Below are positions 16,412 through 25,824 of a DNA stretch of 52,705 nucleotides, one piece after another. The notes beneath the pieces were generated by a model that was not told the origin of the DNA, searched no databases, and saw only the letters and a list, made by a program, of their open reading frames with translations. Position 1 is the stretch's first letter; each line of letters opens with the position of its first letter. The position numbers were made by a program, and so were the translations under genes. Source of the stretch: Domibacillus epiphyticus (GTDB lineage Bacteria > Bacillota > Bacilli > Bacillales > Domibacillaceae); the NCBI RefSeq assembly GCF_001975785.1, contig NZ_MSFI01000032.1:1-52705 (forward strand), read 5' to 3'.

Positions 16412-16897
16412 ATGATTTCATTTATTTGGGCACAGGATGAAAATGGATTAATCGGCAAAGACAATAGTCTGCCGTGGCATTTACCGGAAGACTTGAAATT
16501 TTTTAAAAAAACAACGCTTGGACACCCGATCGTTATGGGACGGAAAACGTATGAATCAATCGGCCGGCCGCTGCCCGGGCGTGAAAATATCATTTTGACC
16601 GGTGACCCGTTGTATAAAGCGGAAGGCTGTACAATTGTGCATTCTGTAGAAGATGTATTGGATAAAGCAAAGAATGAAGAAGTATTTGTAACCGGGGGAG
16701 CGGGTGTGTTCAAGGCATTTTTGCCGCATGTTGACCGATTATATGTGACGCACATTCATCATGTGTTTGAAGGTGATACATATTTCCGTTCCATTCAGTG
16801 GGATGACTTTGAGAAGGGGAGCTGTACGCCAGGATTGACTGATGAACGTAATCCTTACAAGTATGAGTTTTGCCTGTATCATCGGGTAAGCCAATGA
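16412..16897 (+). CDS. dfrA: Dihydrofolate reductase
   Basis: 161 residues from ATG 16412 with AAAAGGAG upstream; an ATG at 16370 has no site. Reduces dihydrofolate with NADPH. Hallmarks: SLPWHLPEDLKFFK with the proton-relay acid Asp27, VMGRKTYESIGRPLPGR (NADPH binding), VTGGAGVF, and RLYVTHI. The position aligned with Phe98 of S. aureus DfrB is Thr here; trimethoprim effect unknown. Stop overlaps the plsC start (ATGA). Confidence 0.96.
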   Translation: MISFIWAQDENGLIGKDNSLPWHLPEDLKFFKKTTLGHPIVMGRKTYESIGRPLPGRENIILTGDPLYKAEGCTIVHSVEDVLDKAKNEEVFVTGGAGVFKAFLPHVDRLYVTHIHHVFEGDTYFRSIQWDDFEKGSCTPGLTDERNPYKYEFCLYHRVSQ

Positions 16898-17619
16898 TCC
16901 GGTTATTATTTTTTTTCCTCTATTTATTTATTTCGCTAACTGCATTAATTCCGGTTATGCTCCGTAATAAAAACATTGATCCGGAACTTCCGGCAGAAGA
17001 GCGTGACCGGATAGTACATCCGGCAGTGAAAAAATGGAACCGTTCTGTTATTAAAATGGCAGGAGCAACAGTATGCGTATCAGGGGAAGAACATGTGCCG
17101 GATGGTCCGGTCATGCTTGTCAGCAATCATGAGGGAGATTTTGATGTGCCGGCGATGCTCGGTTATTTGGACAAGCCTTTTGGATTTGTTGCGAAAACAG
17201 AAATGAAAAAAATCCCGCTATTGAGTACATGGATGTCATTAATTCACTGCCTGTTTATTAACCGTAACGACCGCAGAGACGCAGTAAAAATGCTTCGCGA
17301 TGGGGCTGCCATACTGGAAAAAGGACATTCGCTCTTTATTTTTCCGGAAGGAACGCGCAACAAAGGCGGAGAGCTGAAACCATTTAAGACTGGAGCTTTT
17401 CGGATGGCGAAAGACGCAGGAGTACCGATTGTTCCTGTCGCGATTAAAGGCAGCGCTGACGTGTTTGAAAAGAATGGACGAAAAAAGCTGACGGCATCCC
17501 GAATTGATGTTGCTGTTTTGCCGCCGCTTATGCCGGCTGATTACATTCAGTCGGACTTAAAACGGAAAGCGGCCGAAGTAAAAGAAACAATTGAAAAGCA
17601 GCTGGTGAAAATGTCGTAA
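16894..17619 (+). CDS. plsC: 1-acyl-sn-glycerol-3-phosphate acyltransferase
   Basis: 241 residues from ATG 16894, overlapping the dfrA stop. N-terminal membrane helix (LLFFFLYLFISLTALIPVM), then catalytic NHEGDFD (the HX4D motif), and substrate-binding FPEGTRNKGGELKPFKTGAF. It acylates lysophosphatidic acid to phosphatidic acid at the membrane. Last gene of the brxA-ypiP-thyA-dfrA-plsC run; a terminator begins at its stop. Other PlsC-family acyltransferases act on different lysolipids, so the substrate is inferred. Confidence 0.9.
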   Translation: MIRLLFFFLYLFISLTALIPVMLRNKNIDPELPAEERDRIVHPAVKKWNRSVIKMAGATVCVSGEEHVPDGPVMLVSNHEGDFDVPAMLGYLDKPFGFVAKTEMKKIPLLSTWMSLIHCLFINRNDRRDAVKMLRDGAAILEKGHSLFIFPEGTRNKGGELKPFKTGAFRMAKDAGVPIVPVAIKGSADVFEKNGRKKLTASRIDVAVLPPLMPADYIQSDLKRKAAEVKETIEKQLVKMS

Positions 17620-17643
17620 CCGGATTCTTTCCGGTTTTTTTTA
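17618..17643 (+). terminator. Terminator after plsC
   Basis: Perfect 7-bp AACCGGA / TCCGGTT stem, 5-base loop, T8. Confidence 0.85.
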
Positions 17644-17655
17644 CATGAAAAAGGC

Positions 17656-17684
17656 TTGCTTTTCTGTTATTATTCAAAGATAAT
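17656..17684 (+). promoter_or_regulatory. Putative promoter of the ABC importer operon
   Basis: TTGCTT, 17-bp spacer, GATAAT; 50 bases before the lipoprotein start. No riboswitch or T-box fold was seen in the short leader. Confidence 0.4.
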
Positions 17685-17737
17685 ATAAATAACTTTATTA
17701 CTGAAAAGCGTTTACGTATAACAGGGGGGGCGTTTTT

Positions 17738-18733
17738 ATGAACAAATGGACAAAAGGATGGCTCATCTCGGGTGCTGCAGCTATGGTTCTCGCAGGCTGC
17801 GGAGGCGGAGAAGAAGAAACAAAAGAAACAGGCGGCAAAAACGGCGGCGAAACGTATAATATTGGGGTAACACAGATTGTGGAACATCCATCTTTGGATA
17901 AAGCATACGAAGGATTCAAAAAAGGGTTGGAAGAAGCAGGAATTACGGCGGAATATAATGAGCAAATCGCACAAGGCGATCCAAATAACAACCAAACGAT
18001 CGCAAATAACTTCGTGAGTGACGGTGTAGACTTAATCTTCGCAAACTCAACTCCAAGTGCAACAGCGGCATTGAACGCAACGAAAGACATCCCAATTGTG
18101 TTTACATCTGTGACGGATCCTGTTTCGGCAGGCCTTGTGAAAGATACGGAAAATCCGGGCGGCAACGTGACAGGTACAGTGGACTTGCATCCGGATGCCA
18201 TTGCCAGCACGGTGAAATTTATGGCTGATCAGTTTGAAGGCAAAAACGTAGGCGTCATATACAATGCGGGTGAACAAAATTCTGTTGCGCAGGCAGAGGC
18301 AGTGGAAAAAGTGCTGACAGATAACGACTTGAAAATGGTGCCGGTTACTGTTTCAACATCTTCTGAAGTGAAACAGGCAGCTGAATCATTAATCGGAAAA
18401 GTTGATATGTTCTATATTTTCACAGATAACACAGTTGTATCCGCACTTGAGTCAGTTATTCAAGTTGCAAATAATGAAGACCTTCCATTGTTTGTCGGTG
18501 AAAAAGATTCCGTTGCCCGCGGTGGTTTTGCGGCATATGGTTTTAATTACGATGACATTGGCTATGAAGCTGGAAAAATGGCTGCCGAAATCTTAAAAGG
18601 TGAAAAAGAAGCAGGTGAATTGCCAGTTCTTCCACCACAAGACTTGAAGCTTGTTATCAACGAGACAGCAGCAAAAGAAATGAATATCACGATTAAAGAA
18701 GAGTGGAAAAAAGAAGCTGAGTTTGTAAAATAA
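17738..18733 (+). CDS. ABC importer substrate-binding lipoprotein (ABC_sub_bind/TrpX-like)
   Basis: 331 residues; GGGGGGG upstream. Type II signal peptide with lipobox (LAGC, Cys at residue 21) followed by a Gly/Glu-rich linker. The body has two periplasmic-binding-like lobes: YNIGVTQIVEHPSLDKAYEGF, FANSTPSATAALNATKDIPIVFTSVTDPV and GGNVTGTVD, the signature of the PF04392 family that includes streptococcal TrpX. Substrate not deducible; some relatives import tryptophan or other aromatic compounds. First gene of a three-gene operon with permease and ATPase. Confidence 0.88.
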   Translation: MNKWTKGWLISGAAAMVLAGCGGGEEETKETGGKNGGETYNIGVTQIVEHPSLDKAYEGFKKGLEEAGITAEYNEQIAQGDPNNNQTIANNFVSDGVDLIFANSTPSATAALNATKDIPIVFTSVTDPVSAGLVKDTENPGGNVTGTVDLHPDAIASTVKFMADQFEGKNVGVIYNAGEQNSVAQAEAVEKVLTDNDLKMVPVTVSTSSEVKQAAESLIGKVDMFYIFTDNTVVSALESVIQVANNEDLPLFVGEKDSVARGGFAAYGFNYDDIGYEAGKMAAEILKGEKEAGELPVLPPQDLKLVINETAAKEMNITIKEEWKKEAEFVK

Positions 18734-18742
18734 TAAAAAAGT

Positions 18743-18760
18743 GCGCCTTTAATTAGGCGC
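18743..18760 (+). other. Intercistronic hairpin in the ABC operon
   Basis: GCGCCT / AGGCGC stem, 6-base loop, then TCTTTTCG. It lies ten bases after the binding-protein stop and before the permease. Likely stabilises or partly terminates the transcript so that binding protein is made in excess. Confidence 0.5.
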
Positions 18761-18789
18761 TCTTTTCGTGCATATAGGAGGACTTTTTT

Positions 18790-19716
18790 ATGATGACAGC
18801 GATGTTTGGCGCCGTGGAATCCGGCGTCATTTACGCGATAATGGCACTCGGCGTGTATATATCATTCCGGGTGCTCGATTTTCCGGATTTAACGGTGGAT
18901 GGCAGTTTCGTCACTGGGGGTGCCGTTGCATCCATTATGATTACGACAGGATATGATCCATTTATTTCAACGTTTGCCGCGCTGTTTGCCGGTTTTTTGG
19001 CAGGCTGTTTAACCGGCATTTTGCATACAAAAGGCGGGATTAACCCGCTCCTTTCAGGGATTCTAATGATGATTGCCCTTTATTCAATTAATCTCCGAAT
19101 CATGGGTAAACCGAATGTGCCCCTGCTGGCAGAAGAAACGGTTATGACAAAAATTGACACATGGTTCCCTTCAACATGGGGCATTCTAGTATTTATGCTT
19201 GTTTTAACGCTTGTTATAAAATTTGTGACGGATTTATTTTTGAAAACGGAAGTCGGATTAAGCTTGCGTGCAGTCGGTGATAACGAAGGAATGATTCGCA
19301 GTTTTTCAGCAAATGCAGGCTGGATGAAAGTTCTCGGTCTTGGTTTATCAAATGCGCTTGTTGCGTTTTCGGGCGCATTAATCGCCCAGTATAATGGATT
19401 CAGCGATGTAGGCATGGGGATTGGGATGATCGTGATCGGTCTTGCATCGGTCATTATCGGGGAAGCTGTGATTGGCGATTCAAAAATTGCCCGCGCGACA
19501 CTAGCGGTTGTCGTCGGTGCGGTTTTATATCGAATTATTGTGACGCTTGCACTCCGCATCGAGTTTTTGGATACTGGCGATATGAAACTGATTACGGCGA
19601 TTATCGTGATTATTGCGCTTATTATGCCGAAAGTAATTGATAAACAAAAAGCAGCGTCCCGAAAGAAAAAACGGCTCGCACAGTTGAACGCGGATGGAGG
19701 TGGCCCTGTTGCTTGA
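18790..19716 (+). CDS. ABC importer permease
   Basis: 308 residues; TAGGAGGA upstream. Eight or more hydrophobic spans; ISFRVLDFPDLTVDGSF near residue 20, TKGGINPLLSGILMM, and the cytoplasmic coupling stretch GLSLRAVGDNEGMIRSF resemble the LivH/branched-chain permease superfamily that accompanies ABC_sub_bind proteins. The C-terminus is basic (KQKAASRKKKRL). It forms the membrane channel of the importer. The last codons overlap the ATPase gene. Confidence 0.88.
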   Translation: MMTAMFGAVESGVIYAIMALGVYISFRVLDFPDLTVDGSFVTGGAVASIMITTGYDPFISTFAALFAGFLAGCLTGILHTKGGINPLLSGILMMIALYSINLRIMGKPNVPLLAEETVMTKIDTWFPSTWGILVFMLVLTLVIKFVTDLFLKTEVGLSLRAVGDNEGMIRSFSANAGWMKVLGLGLSNALVAFSGALIAQYNGFSDVGMGIGMIVIGLASVIIGEAVIGDSKIARATLAVVVGAVLYRIIVTLALRIEFLDTGDMKLITAIIVIIALIMPKVIDKQKAASRKKKRLAQLNADGGGPVA

Positions 19717-20503
19717 ATTGACTCAAATTTTCAAAGTATTTTATGAAGGGACACCGGATGAGAAAATTGCCCTTAACAAATTGAATTTGTCAATGAAGCA
19801 GGGGGATTTTGTGACGGTCATCGGCAGTAACGGAGCCGGAAAATCGACGCTTATGAATGTCATATCCGGAAAGCTTGTTCCGGATATGGGTACGGTAATG
19901 ATCGATGGCGCCAACATGACATCACTGGCGGAACACAAACGGGCGGTGAAAATTGGACGTGTATTCCAGGACCCGATGGCAGGGACTGCACCGACAATGA
20001 CGATTGAAGAAAATTTGGCACTTGCGTATAACAGGACAAAGAAGCGCACATTAAGTTTCGGTGTGACGAAAAAACGGCGTGATTTTTACCGTGAAAAGCT
20101 TGAAATGCTTCATTTAGGCTTGGAAGACCGCCTGCAGGCGAAAGTCGGCTTATTATCTGGCGGGGAGCGGCAGGCTTTATCTTTATTGATGGCCACTTTT
20201 ACCGATCCGAAAATTTTGCTGCTCGACGAGCATACAGCGGCACTTGATCCATCACGTGCGGAATTGATCACGAATTTGACGAAAGAGATTGTGGCGAAAC
20301 TTGGGCTTACGACTCTGATGGTCACGCATAATATGCAGCAGGCGCTAGATTTGGGGAACCGTTTAATTATGATGGATAAAGGGCAGATTATTTTCTCGGC
20401 TGATGGAGATGCAAAATCGGATTTAACCGTTGAAAAGCTCCTTGCTGAATTTCAAAAAATTAAAGGTGGCAGCGGACTTAGTGACCGTTCTCTATTATCG
20501 TAA
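19709..20503 (+). CDS. ABC importer ATP-binding protein
   Basis: 264 residues from TTG 19709, placed six bases after GGAGGTG; the ATG at 19694 in frame would overlap the site. Walker A GSNGAGKST, Q-loop VFQDPMAGT, signature LSGGERQALSLLMA, Walker B ILLLDEHTAALD, and H-loop VTHNM are all intact. Energises the permease. The start codon is within the permease's final codons, so the two are coupled. A terminator follows five bases after the stop. Confidence 0.9.
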   Translation: MLELTQIFKVFYEGTPDEKIALNKLNLSMKQGDFVTVIGSNGAGKSTLMNVISGKLVPDMGTVMIDGANMTSLAEHKRAVKIGRVFQDPMAGTAPTMTIEENLALAYNRTKKRTLSFGVTKKRRDFYREKLEMLHLGLEDRLQAKVGLLSGGERQALSLLMATFTDPKILLLDEHTAALDPSRAELITNLTKEIVAKLGLTTLMVTHNMQQALDLGNRLIMMDKGQIIFSADGDAKSDLTVEKLLAEFQKIKGGSGLSDRSLLS

Positions 20504-20507
20504 AAAG

Positions 20508-20537
20508 GAAGAAGGCCCTGTGTCTTCTTCTTTTTTT
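20508..20537 (+). terminator. Terminator of the ABC operon
   Basis: 7-bp GAAGAAG / CTTCTTC stem, 9-base loop, T7. Confidence 0.85.
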
Positions 20538-20626
20538 ATGTAAAAACGTTAATTCAGTAGGAAGAACGGTTAAAGAATAGTAAAATGAGTGAAGAGAATG
20601 GATTGGCAAGAAAGAAGGGATTTCAA

Positions 20627-21475
20627 ATGAGCAAAATTAAAATTGTGACAGATTCGGCGCTGGATATGACGAGCGATGAATTGCAAAAGATGGGCATAAC
20701 GATGGTACCGCTGACTGTTTATGTAGATGGTAAAACGTATTTAGACAGCGTTGAAATTTCAGCGGAAGAATTTTTAATAAAAATGGATCAATCAAAAGAA
20801 ATGCCAAAAACATCGCAACCGCCAGTCGGAAAATTTCTAGAAGTGTATGATGAACTCGGAAAAGATGGCACCCAGATCATTTCAATTCATATGACAGGCG
20901 GCATGAGCGGTACATATCAATCCGCAAAGCAGGCAGCGGAAATGTCGACATCAGATGTGACGGTTGTAGATTCCCGCTATATTTCAAGAGCACTTTCCTA
21001 TCAGGTTCTTGAAGCGGCCCGCATGGCAGATGCCGGGAATACAGTAGACGAAATTGTGGCACGGCTGGAAGAAGTAAGATCAGAAACGAAGTTGTACATT
21101 ATGGTTGATACACTTGAGAATTTAATTAAAGGCGGCCGAATCGGTAAAGCACAGGGGTTTATCGGATCATTGCTTAATATTAAGCCCATCGCAAATCTTG
21201 ACATCGGGGCATTATCTCCGGTGACAAAAGTTCGAAGTCATGCAAAAGGGATCAAGTTTTTTGTTGATCAAATTAGCGAAGAATTAAAAGGGCGTGAACT
21301 GGTCCGATTTTCTATTTGTCATGCCGGACGAAACAGTCATGAATTTTCCCAAAATTTAAGTGCGAAAATAACAGAAATAACGGGATTTAAGGATATTGAC
21401 ATATGTGTCACGGCACCGATCATTTCCGCGCATGCAGGTCCCGGTGCGGTCGGTATCATGTATCAGGCGAAGTAA
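20627..21475 (+). CDS. DegV-family fatty-acid-binding protein
   Basis: 282 residues from ATG 20627 (AAGAAGGGA upstream); an ATG at 20585 in frame lacks a site. Starts with the DegV signature KIKIVTDSALDM, followed by TSQPPVGKF, HMTGGMSGTYQSA, and VVDSRYIS; the fold binds one fatty acid between its domains. In Firmicutes such proteins (FakB) hand fatty acids to the kinase FakA for phosphorylation and entry into phospholipids. FakB function is inferred from the family; fakA is not in the window. Confidence 0.88.
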   Translation: MSKIKIVTDSALDMTSDELQKMGITMVPLTVYVDGKTYLDSVEISAEEFLIKMDQSKEMPKTSQPPVGKFLEVYDELGKDGTQIISIHMTGGMSGTYQSAKQAAEMSTSDVTVVDSRYISRALSYQVLEAARMADAGNTVDEIVARLEEVRSETKLYIMVDTLENLIKGGRIGKAQGFIGSLLNIKPIANLDIGALSPVTKVRSHAKGIKFFVDQISEELKGRELVRFSICHAGRNSHEFSQNLSAKITEITGFKDIDICVTAPIISAHAGPGAVGIMYQAK

Positions 21476-21487
21476 AATAGATGAAAA

Positions 21488-21519
21488 CACCGGACAGGTT
21501 TTTGTCCGGTGACTTTTTT
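21488..21519 (+). terminator. Terminator after the DegV gene
   Basis: Perfect 8-bp CACCGGAC / GTCCGGTG stem, 8-base loop, ACTTTTTTG. Confidence 0.88.
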
Positions 21520-21551
21520 GTATATGGCTTGATGTGCTGTCCTGCAGCATC

Positions 21552-21579
21552 TTTGCAGAATGTCTTTACATGATATAAT
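21552..21579 (+). promoter_or_regulatory. Putative extended -10 promoter of ypmR
   Basis: TTTGCA, 16 bp, TATAAT, with the TGN extension directly before the -10 (TGATATAAT). A second TATAAT occurs two bases further on. Confidence 0.5.
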
Positions 21580-21657
21580 CATATAATGTAAACAAATTGC
21601 TTTTAACCAAAGCTGCAGCATGATACGATTTTATAAAGAAAAAAAGAGGTGACCGCA

Positions 21658-22434
21658 TTGAAAAGAGTACTAGCGGGTCTCTTCCTTATTGTTGGAATAG
21701 CAGGGTGTGGAAATGGAGCACAAGAAACGGCCGCTCCTGTACCACAAAATGTTGATGTTGTATCGATCGGTGATTCACTGACAGAAGGTGTAGGCGATAG
21801 TACAAACTCTGGCGGCTATGTCCCTTATTTAGAACAGCAGCTCGAATCGCTCGATGAAATTGATGAGGTATCGTTCGTTAATTTTGGGAAAAAAGGAAAC
21901 AGAACGGATCAATTGTTGAAACGCCTGCAAACAGAGGAAATACAGGCGGAGATTGAAAAAGCAGATATCGTCATGATCACAATCGGCGGCAACGATGTCG
22001 TTAAAGTTATGAAAGAAAACTGGTCCAATTTAACGATCGAGAATTTTGAGCAGGAAGAGATAGGATATGGTGAACGGCTTCATGCCATATTAACTGAAAT
22101 ACGGAATCTAAATGATGATGCAGGAATTGTGCTCGTCGGCATATATAATCCGTTTGGCAAAATATTTGTCGAAACGGAGGAGGATGAAGAAATCGTCCGC
22201 TCGTGGAACGAGACAGGTGAAGCAGTTGCTGCTGAGTTTGACCAAACGGCATTTGTCAGCATTGAAAATATATTTACAGAAGGAAGTGACGGTCTTTTTT
22301 TCGAAGACCAGTTTCATCCGAATGATCTCGGTTATGAACAAATAGCGGAACGAATATTTGATACGATTAACGGTACACCGCTCGAAAGACTGACAAATCA
22401 AAAAATTGTTTTTGCGAATGAGGGATCAAATTGA
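21658..22434 (+). CDS. ypmR: GDSL-family lipoprotein esterase (YpmR)
   Basis: 258 residues from TTG 21658; AAAGAGGTGA sits just upstream, and the GTG at 21649 is inside that site. Type II signal peptide with lipobox IAGC. SGNH hydrolase blocks: block I SIGDSLTEG (catalytic Ser), the Gly block FGKKGNRTDQ, block III TIGGNDV, and block V DQFHPNDLGY with the Asp-His pair. Extracytoplasmic, membrane-anchored; natural ester substrate unknown. Overlaps ypmS by four bases, as in B. subtilis. Confidence 0.88.
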   Translation: MKRVLAGLFLIVGIAGCGNGAQETAAPVPQNVDVVSIGDSLTEGVGDSTNSGGYVPYLEQQLESLDEIDEVSFVNFGKKGNRTDQLLKRLQTEEIQAEIEKADIVMITIGGNDVVKVMKENWSNLTIENFEQEEIGYGERLHAILTEIRNLNDDAGIVLVGIYNPFGKIFVETEEDEEIVRSWNETGEAVAAEFDQTAFVSIENIFTEGSDGLFFEDQFHPNDLGYEQIAERIFDTINGTPLERLTNQKIVFANEGSN

Positions 22435-23009
22435 CGAAATGGAAAGTGGCTTTTTTTTTATTACTTTTTGCGGTGATTGCAGCCGTCGGCACTCTCCTTG
22501 CCTTGCTTTTTTTGCCATCTGATGTCGAAAAACCGGCAATGAGGGAAATTGAAGGAGAAACTGCCTTTCACGTAACATCGTCAAAAGCGGAATTAAATAA
22601 ACTTGTTTCCTATTATTTAGAAAAAGAATCCGGTAGTGCGCCGTTTGATTACGATGTTTACATCGGCAATGAAGTCGAATTGTACGGCTCAATCCCCGTG
22701 TTTTCAACAGATATTGATTATCACATGACGTTTGAACCGGAAGCTCTTCAAAACGGGAATATTGTGTTGCGGCAGGAAGGACTGCGCGTCGGTCTGCTGG
22801 AAGTGCCGGCTTCATATGTGCTGAAAACAGCTGAAAACACTGGTGCATTTCCGGATTGGGTTCGTGTCGTGCCGAATGAAGAACTAATATACGTATCACT
22901 TGCTGACATGGAACTTGACAACGGCATGCGTGTGAAAGCCGAATCATTTAACCTGGAAAAGGACGACATTCAGTTTGCTGTGTTGCTTCCGGAAAAAGAA
23001 GCACAATAG
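22431..23009 (+). CDS. ypmS: YpmS (DUF2140) membrane-anchored protein
   Basis: 192 residues from TTG overlapping the ypmR stop; GAGGGA upstream. N-terminal transmembrane helix ([20 protein letters not shown]), then an extracytoplasmic beta-rich domain ([23 protein letters not shown]) of the DUF2140 type. The beta-rich form of this family recalls lipid-binding folds, but no function has been assigned. Co-transcribed with ypmR and followed 11 bases later by msrA. Confidence 0.82.
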   Translation: MTKWKVAFFLLLFAVIAAVGTLLALLFLPSDVEKPAMREIEGETAFHVTSSKAELNKLVSYYLEKESGSAPFDYDVYIGNEVELYGSIPVFSTDIDYHMTFEPEALQNGNIVLRQEGLRVGLLEVPASYVLKTAENTGAFPDWVRVVPNEELIYVSLADMELDNGMRVKAESFNLEKDDIQFAVLLPEKEAQ

Positions 23010-23020
23010 GAGGAGATAAA

Positions 23021-23545
23021 ATGGAGAAAGCAATTTTTGCAGGCGGCTGTTTCTGGTGCATGGTAAAACCTTTTGACGAACAGCCTGGCATTCACTCAGT
23101 TGTTTCCGGCTACACAGCTGGGAACACAGAAAATCCGACTTATGAAGAAGTTTGCTCTGGTACAACAGGCCACATTGAAGCGGTTGAAATTACTTTTGAT
23201 CCAAATGTGTTCCCGTATGATAAATTGGTGGATGTTTATTGGATGCAAATCGACCCAACAGACGCTGGAGGACAGTTTTACGACAGGGGCCGTTCATATA
23301 TGCCGGCTATTTTTTACACAACAGAAGAACAGAAAGACAAAGCGGAAGCGTCAAAGCAGGCTCTCAATGAAAGCGGCCGGTTTGCTGCGCCAATTGCCGT
23401 TCAAATTTTACCGGCTGAGCCATTTTATGCTGCAGAAGAGTATCATCAGCAATATTACCGGAAAAACAAAGCTCATTATGAAGCGTATCAAACGGGCTCA
23501 GGCCGCGCAGGTTTTATTCAAAAACATTGGGGGAATGCAGAATGA
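23021..23545 (+). CDS. msrA: Peptide methionine sulfoxide reductase A
   Basis: 174 residues; AGGAGGA upstream. Active-site GGCFWCM near the N-terminus; [22 protein letters not shown] and AEEYHQQYY are standard MsrA blocks. Reduces methionine-S-sulfoxide in proteins and free Met. The stop overlaps the msrB ATG (ATGA). No third C-terminal Cys is evident, so recycling may rely on the two Cys in the N-terminal motif or on another thiol. Confidence 0.96.
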   Translation: MEKAIFAGGCFWCMVKPFDEQPGIHSVVSGYTAGNTENPTYEEVCSGTTGHIEAVEITFDPNVFPYDKLVDVYWMQIDPTDAGGQFYDRGRSYMPAIFYTTEEQKDKAEASKQALNESGRFAAPIAVQILPAEPFYAAEEYHQQYYRKNKAHYEAYQTGSGRAGFIQKHWGNAE

Positions 23546-23967
23546 ATAAAGAAGAACTAAAAAAGAAATTAACACCTATGCAATATAACGTTACACAGGA
23601 AAATGGAACTGAACCACCTTTTCATAATGAATATTGGAAAGAGTTTGAGGAGGGTATTTATGTCGATATCATTTCCGGAAAACCGTTATTTTCATCAAAA
23701 GACAAATACGATGCCGGATGTGGATGGCCAAGCTTCACAAAGCCTATTCAAGTAGAAGAAGTTCTTGAAAAGCAGGATTTCTCTCACGGCATGATTCGTA
23801 CTGAAGTGCGCAGCAAAACAGCAGATGCCCATTTGGGTCACGTTTTCCCGGACGGACCGCGTGATGCGGGAGGCTTGCGCTACTGCATCAACTCAGCCTC
23901 GCTTCGCTTCATTCGGAAAGAAGATCTCGAAGAGGAAGGATACGGCGAATTTAAAGACCTTTTTTAA
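23542..23967 (+). CDS. msrB: Peptide methionine sulfoxide reductase B
   Basis: 141 residues from ATG 23542, overlapping the msrA stop; an ATG at 23527 in the same frame precedes it. Motifs [22 protein letters not shown] and catalytic Cys in [11 protein letters not shown]. Reduces methionine-R-sulfoxide, complementing MsrA. The paired CxxC zinc site of other MsrBs is absent. The stop codon is inside a terminator hairpin. Confidence 0.96.
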   Translation: MNKEELKKKLTPMQYNVTQENGTEPPFHNEYWKEFEEGIYVDIISGKPLFSSKDKYDAGCGWPSFTKPIQVEEVLEKQDFSHGMIRTEVRSKTADAHLGHVFPDGPRDAGGLRYCINSASLRFIRKEDLEEEGYGEFKDLF

Positions 23968-23979
23968 GGTCTTTTTTTG
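23953..23979 (+). terminator. Terminator overlapping the msrB stop codon
   Basis: AAAGACCTT / AAGGTCTTT, 9-bp perfect stem with a T4 loop, then T5. The msrB TAA lies at the loop/3'-arm junction, and the SD of yozE starts two bases after the T run. Confidence 0.75.
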
Positions 23980-23991
23980 GAGGAGAAAACA

Positions 23992-24219
23992 ATGCATAAA
24001 TCGTTTTATCACTATTTAATGAAATATCGAGAGGAACCACCCCGTGATGAACTCGCAGCGTTTGCGAATCATGCTTTTGCGGATCATTCGTTTCCGAAAG
24101 GTGCGGATGATTATGATACATTGAGCCGCTATTTAGAAATGGATGTTGATTATATAGCCTCTATGACTGTGTTTGATGCTGCCTGGGAAAAATATGAACA
24201 GGATGAACTAAATATTTGA
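23992..24219 (+). CDS. yozE: YozE-family (UPF0346) small protein
   Basis: 75 residues; GGAGGAGA is seven bases before the ATG. SFYHYLMKYR...LAAFANHAFADHSFPK...YLE is the UPF0346/YozE pattern, a small helical SAM-like fold. The role is unknown, DNA contact having been suggested only from fold. Its SD site directly abuts the msrB terminator, so expression depends on readthrough or a promoter within msrB. Confidence 0.85.
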   Translation: MHKSFYHYLMKYREEPPRDELAAFANHAFADHSFPKGADDYDTLSRYLEMDVDYIASMTVFDAAWEKYEQDELNI

Positions 24220-24277
24220 AACCTTTTTCAAAACGGTGCGTACATTGAATCACAAACCTTGATGGGAGTGGTTCAAT

Positions 24278-25048
24278 ATGGCATTATTTCATAAAGTGCT
24301 TGCAAGTATAGGGATAGGGAACGCGAAGGTGGATACAAAACTGGAAAAGGCGAGTTATACTGCGGGAGAAATTATGAGTGGTGTGGTCGAAGTAACCGGA
24401 GGCACGGTTGAGCAGCAAATTGATTCCATTTATTTGTCGGTGATGACCACATATACGCGGGAAATGGACGATAAAAAGGTAACCGACCAGACAGCCGTAT
24501 TTAAACGCAAGTTAAATGAACCATTTACAATTGGTGCGGATGAGAAGCGTGAATTTCAATTTGATCTTGAACTGCCCCATGAGACACCAGTGACACTAGG
24601 GAAAACCCGTATATGGGTGGAAACAGGTCTTGATATTAAGCAGGCAGTTGATCCAGGTGATACAGATTACATTGAGGTGCGGGCTACGCCGATTGCCGAA
24701 GCAGTACTAAATACGGTACGCTCGCTCGGATTCCGCCTTCGTGAGGTAGAATGTCAGCAGGCATCACGACTTGTACGCGGGAAATATCCGTTTGTTCAGG
24801 AATTTGAGTTTGTGCCGGTGAGTGGTTCATATAAGGGGAAACTTGATGAACTGGAAGTCACTTTTTTGACGCAGTCAAAGGATGAAGTGACGATTCTGCT
24901 TCAGGTAGACAAAAAGGCAAGAGGTCTTGGCGGATTGCTGTCGGAAGCGATGGGGACGGATGAAAAGAATGTCCGCCTGCGCGTAAACAAGGTTGATCTC
25001 CCGACACTTGAATCGAAATTAAATCGATCGATCAGTCAATTTTCCTGA
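24278..25048 (+). CDS. spo0M: Sporulation control protein Spo0M
   Basis: 256 residues; ATGGGAGTGG upstream. Arrestin-like two-lobe beta protein: LEKASYTAGEIMSGVVEVTGG, SIYLSVMTTYTRE, and PFTIGADEKREFQFDLELP are Spo0M (YgaI) landmarks. In B. subtilis it modulates early sporulation and cell shape, cytoplasmic, under sigma-H. No clear sigma-H promoter was found here. Gene stands alone between yozE and deoD. Confidence 0.93.
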   Translation: MALFHKVLASIGIGNAKVDTKLEKASYTAGEIMSGVVEVTGGTVEQQIDSIYLSVMTTYTREMDDKKVTDQTAVFKRKLNEPFTIGADEKREFQFDLELPHETPVTLGKTRIWVETGLDIKQAVDPGDTDYIEVRATPIAEAVLNTVRSLGFRLREVECQQASRLVRGKYPFVQEFEFVPVSGSYKGKLDELEVTFLTQSKDEVTILLQVDKKARGLGGLLSEAMGTDEKNVRLRVNKVDLPTLESKLNRSISQFS

Positions 25049-25116
25049 GTGGTTGCAGTACCCGCTGAAAAAGCATAAAATAACGGATGGATATTGGACT
25101 AATTGGAGGAATAGAT

Positions 25117-25824
25117 ATGAGTGTACACATCGGTGCCAAAGAAGGCGAGATCGCTGAAACAATCCTGCTTCCAGGTGATCCACTGCGCGCAAAATACATC
25201 GCGGAAACGTTTTTAGAAAAACCGGTATGTTATAACGAAGTTCGCGGCATGCTCGGGTTTACAGGCATTTATAAAGGAAAGAAAGTATCGGTGCAGGGCA
25301 CAGGAATGGGTGTTCCATCCATTTCGATTTATGTAAATGAGCTGATGCAAAGTTATGATGTAAAAAACTTGATTCGTGTTGGCACATGTGGTGCCATTCA
25401 AAAAGATGTAAAAGTAAGGGATGTTATTTTAGCGATGACTGCTTCAACAGATTCAAGTATGAACCGCCAAACGTTTAATGGAATTGATTTTGCACCGACA
25501 GCAAATTGGGAATTGCTCAAAGATGCGTTTGACGCAGGGACAGAAAAGGGGCTGCAGCTGAAAGTCGGGAACGTTTTTACCGCGGACCAATTTTACAATG
25601 AAAATGCCGACCTTGCGAAATGGGCGCAATACGGTATTTTAGCCATTGAAATGGAAACGGCGGCGCTTTATACACTTGCAGCCAAATACGGCCGTCGAGC
25701 ATTATCTGTCCTGACAGTAAGTGACCATATTGTAACGGGTGAAGAAACAACATCTGAAGAAAGACAGACAACATTTAACGAAATGATCGAAGTGGCATTA
25801 GAAGCGGCGGTAAAATCACAATGA
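25117..25824 (+). CDS. deoD: Purine nucleoside phosphorylase, DeoD type
   Basis: 235 residues from ATG 25117, behind TTGGAGGAAT; the frame-open ATG at 25087 has no site. Motifs [30 protein letters not shown] and [11 protein letters not shown] are those of hexameric trimeric-type PNPases. Cleaves purine (deoxy)nucleosides with phosphate for salvage. Overlaps yodJ (ATGA), as in B. subtilis. Confidence 0.96.
   Translation: MSVHIGAKEGEIAETILLPGDPLRAKYIAETFLEKPVCYNEVRGMLGFTGIYKGKKVSVQGTGMGVPSISIYVNELMQSYDVKNLIRVGTCGAIQKDVKVRDVILAMTASTDSSMNRQTFNGIDFAPTANWELLKDAFDAGTEKGLQLKVGNVFTADQFYNENADLAKWAQYGILAIEMETAALYTLAAKYGRRALSVLTVSDHIVTGEETTSEERQTTFNEMIEVALEAAVKSQ

Noticed and set aside
23073-23549. 158-codon plus frame within msrA
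   Set aside because: Overlaps msrA in another frame; msrA has all motifs.
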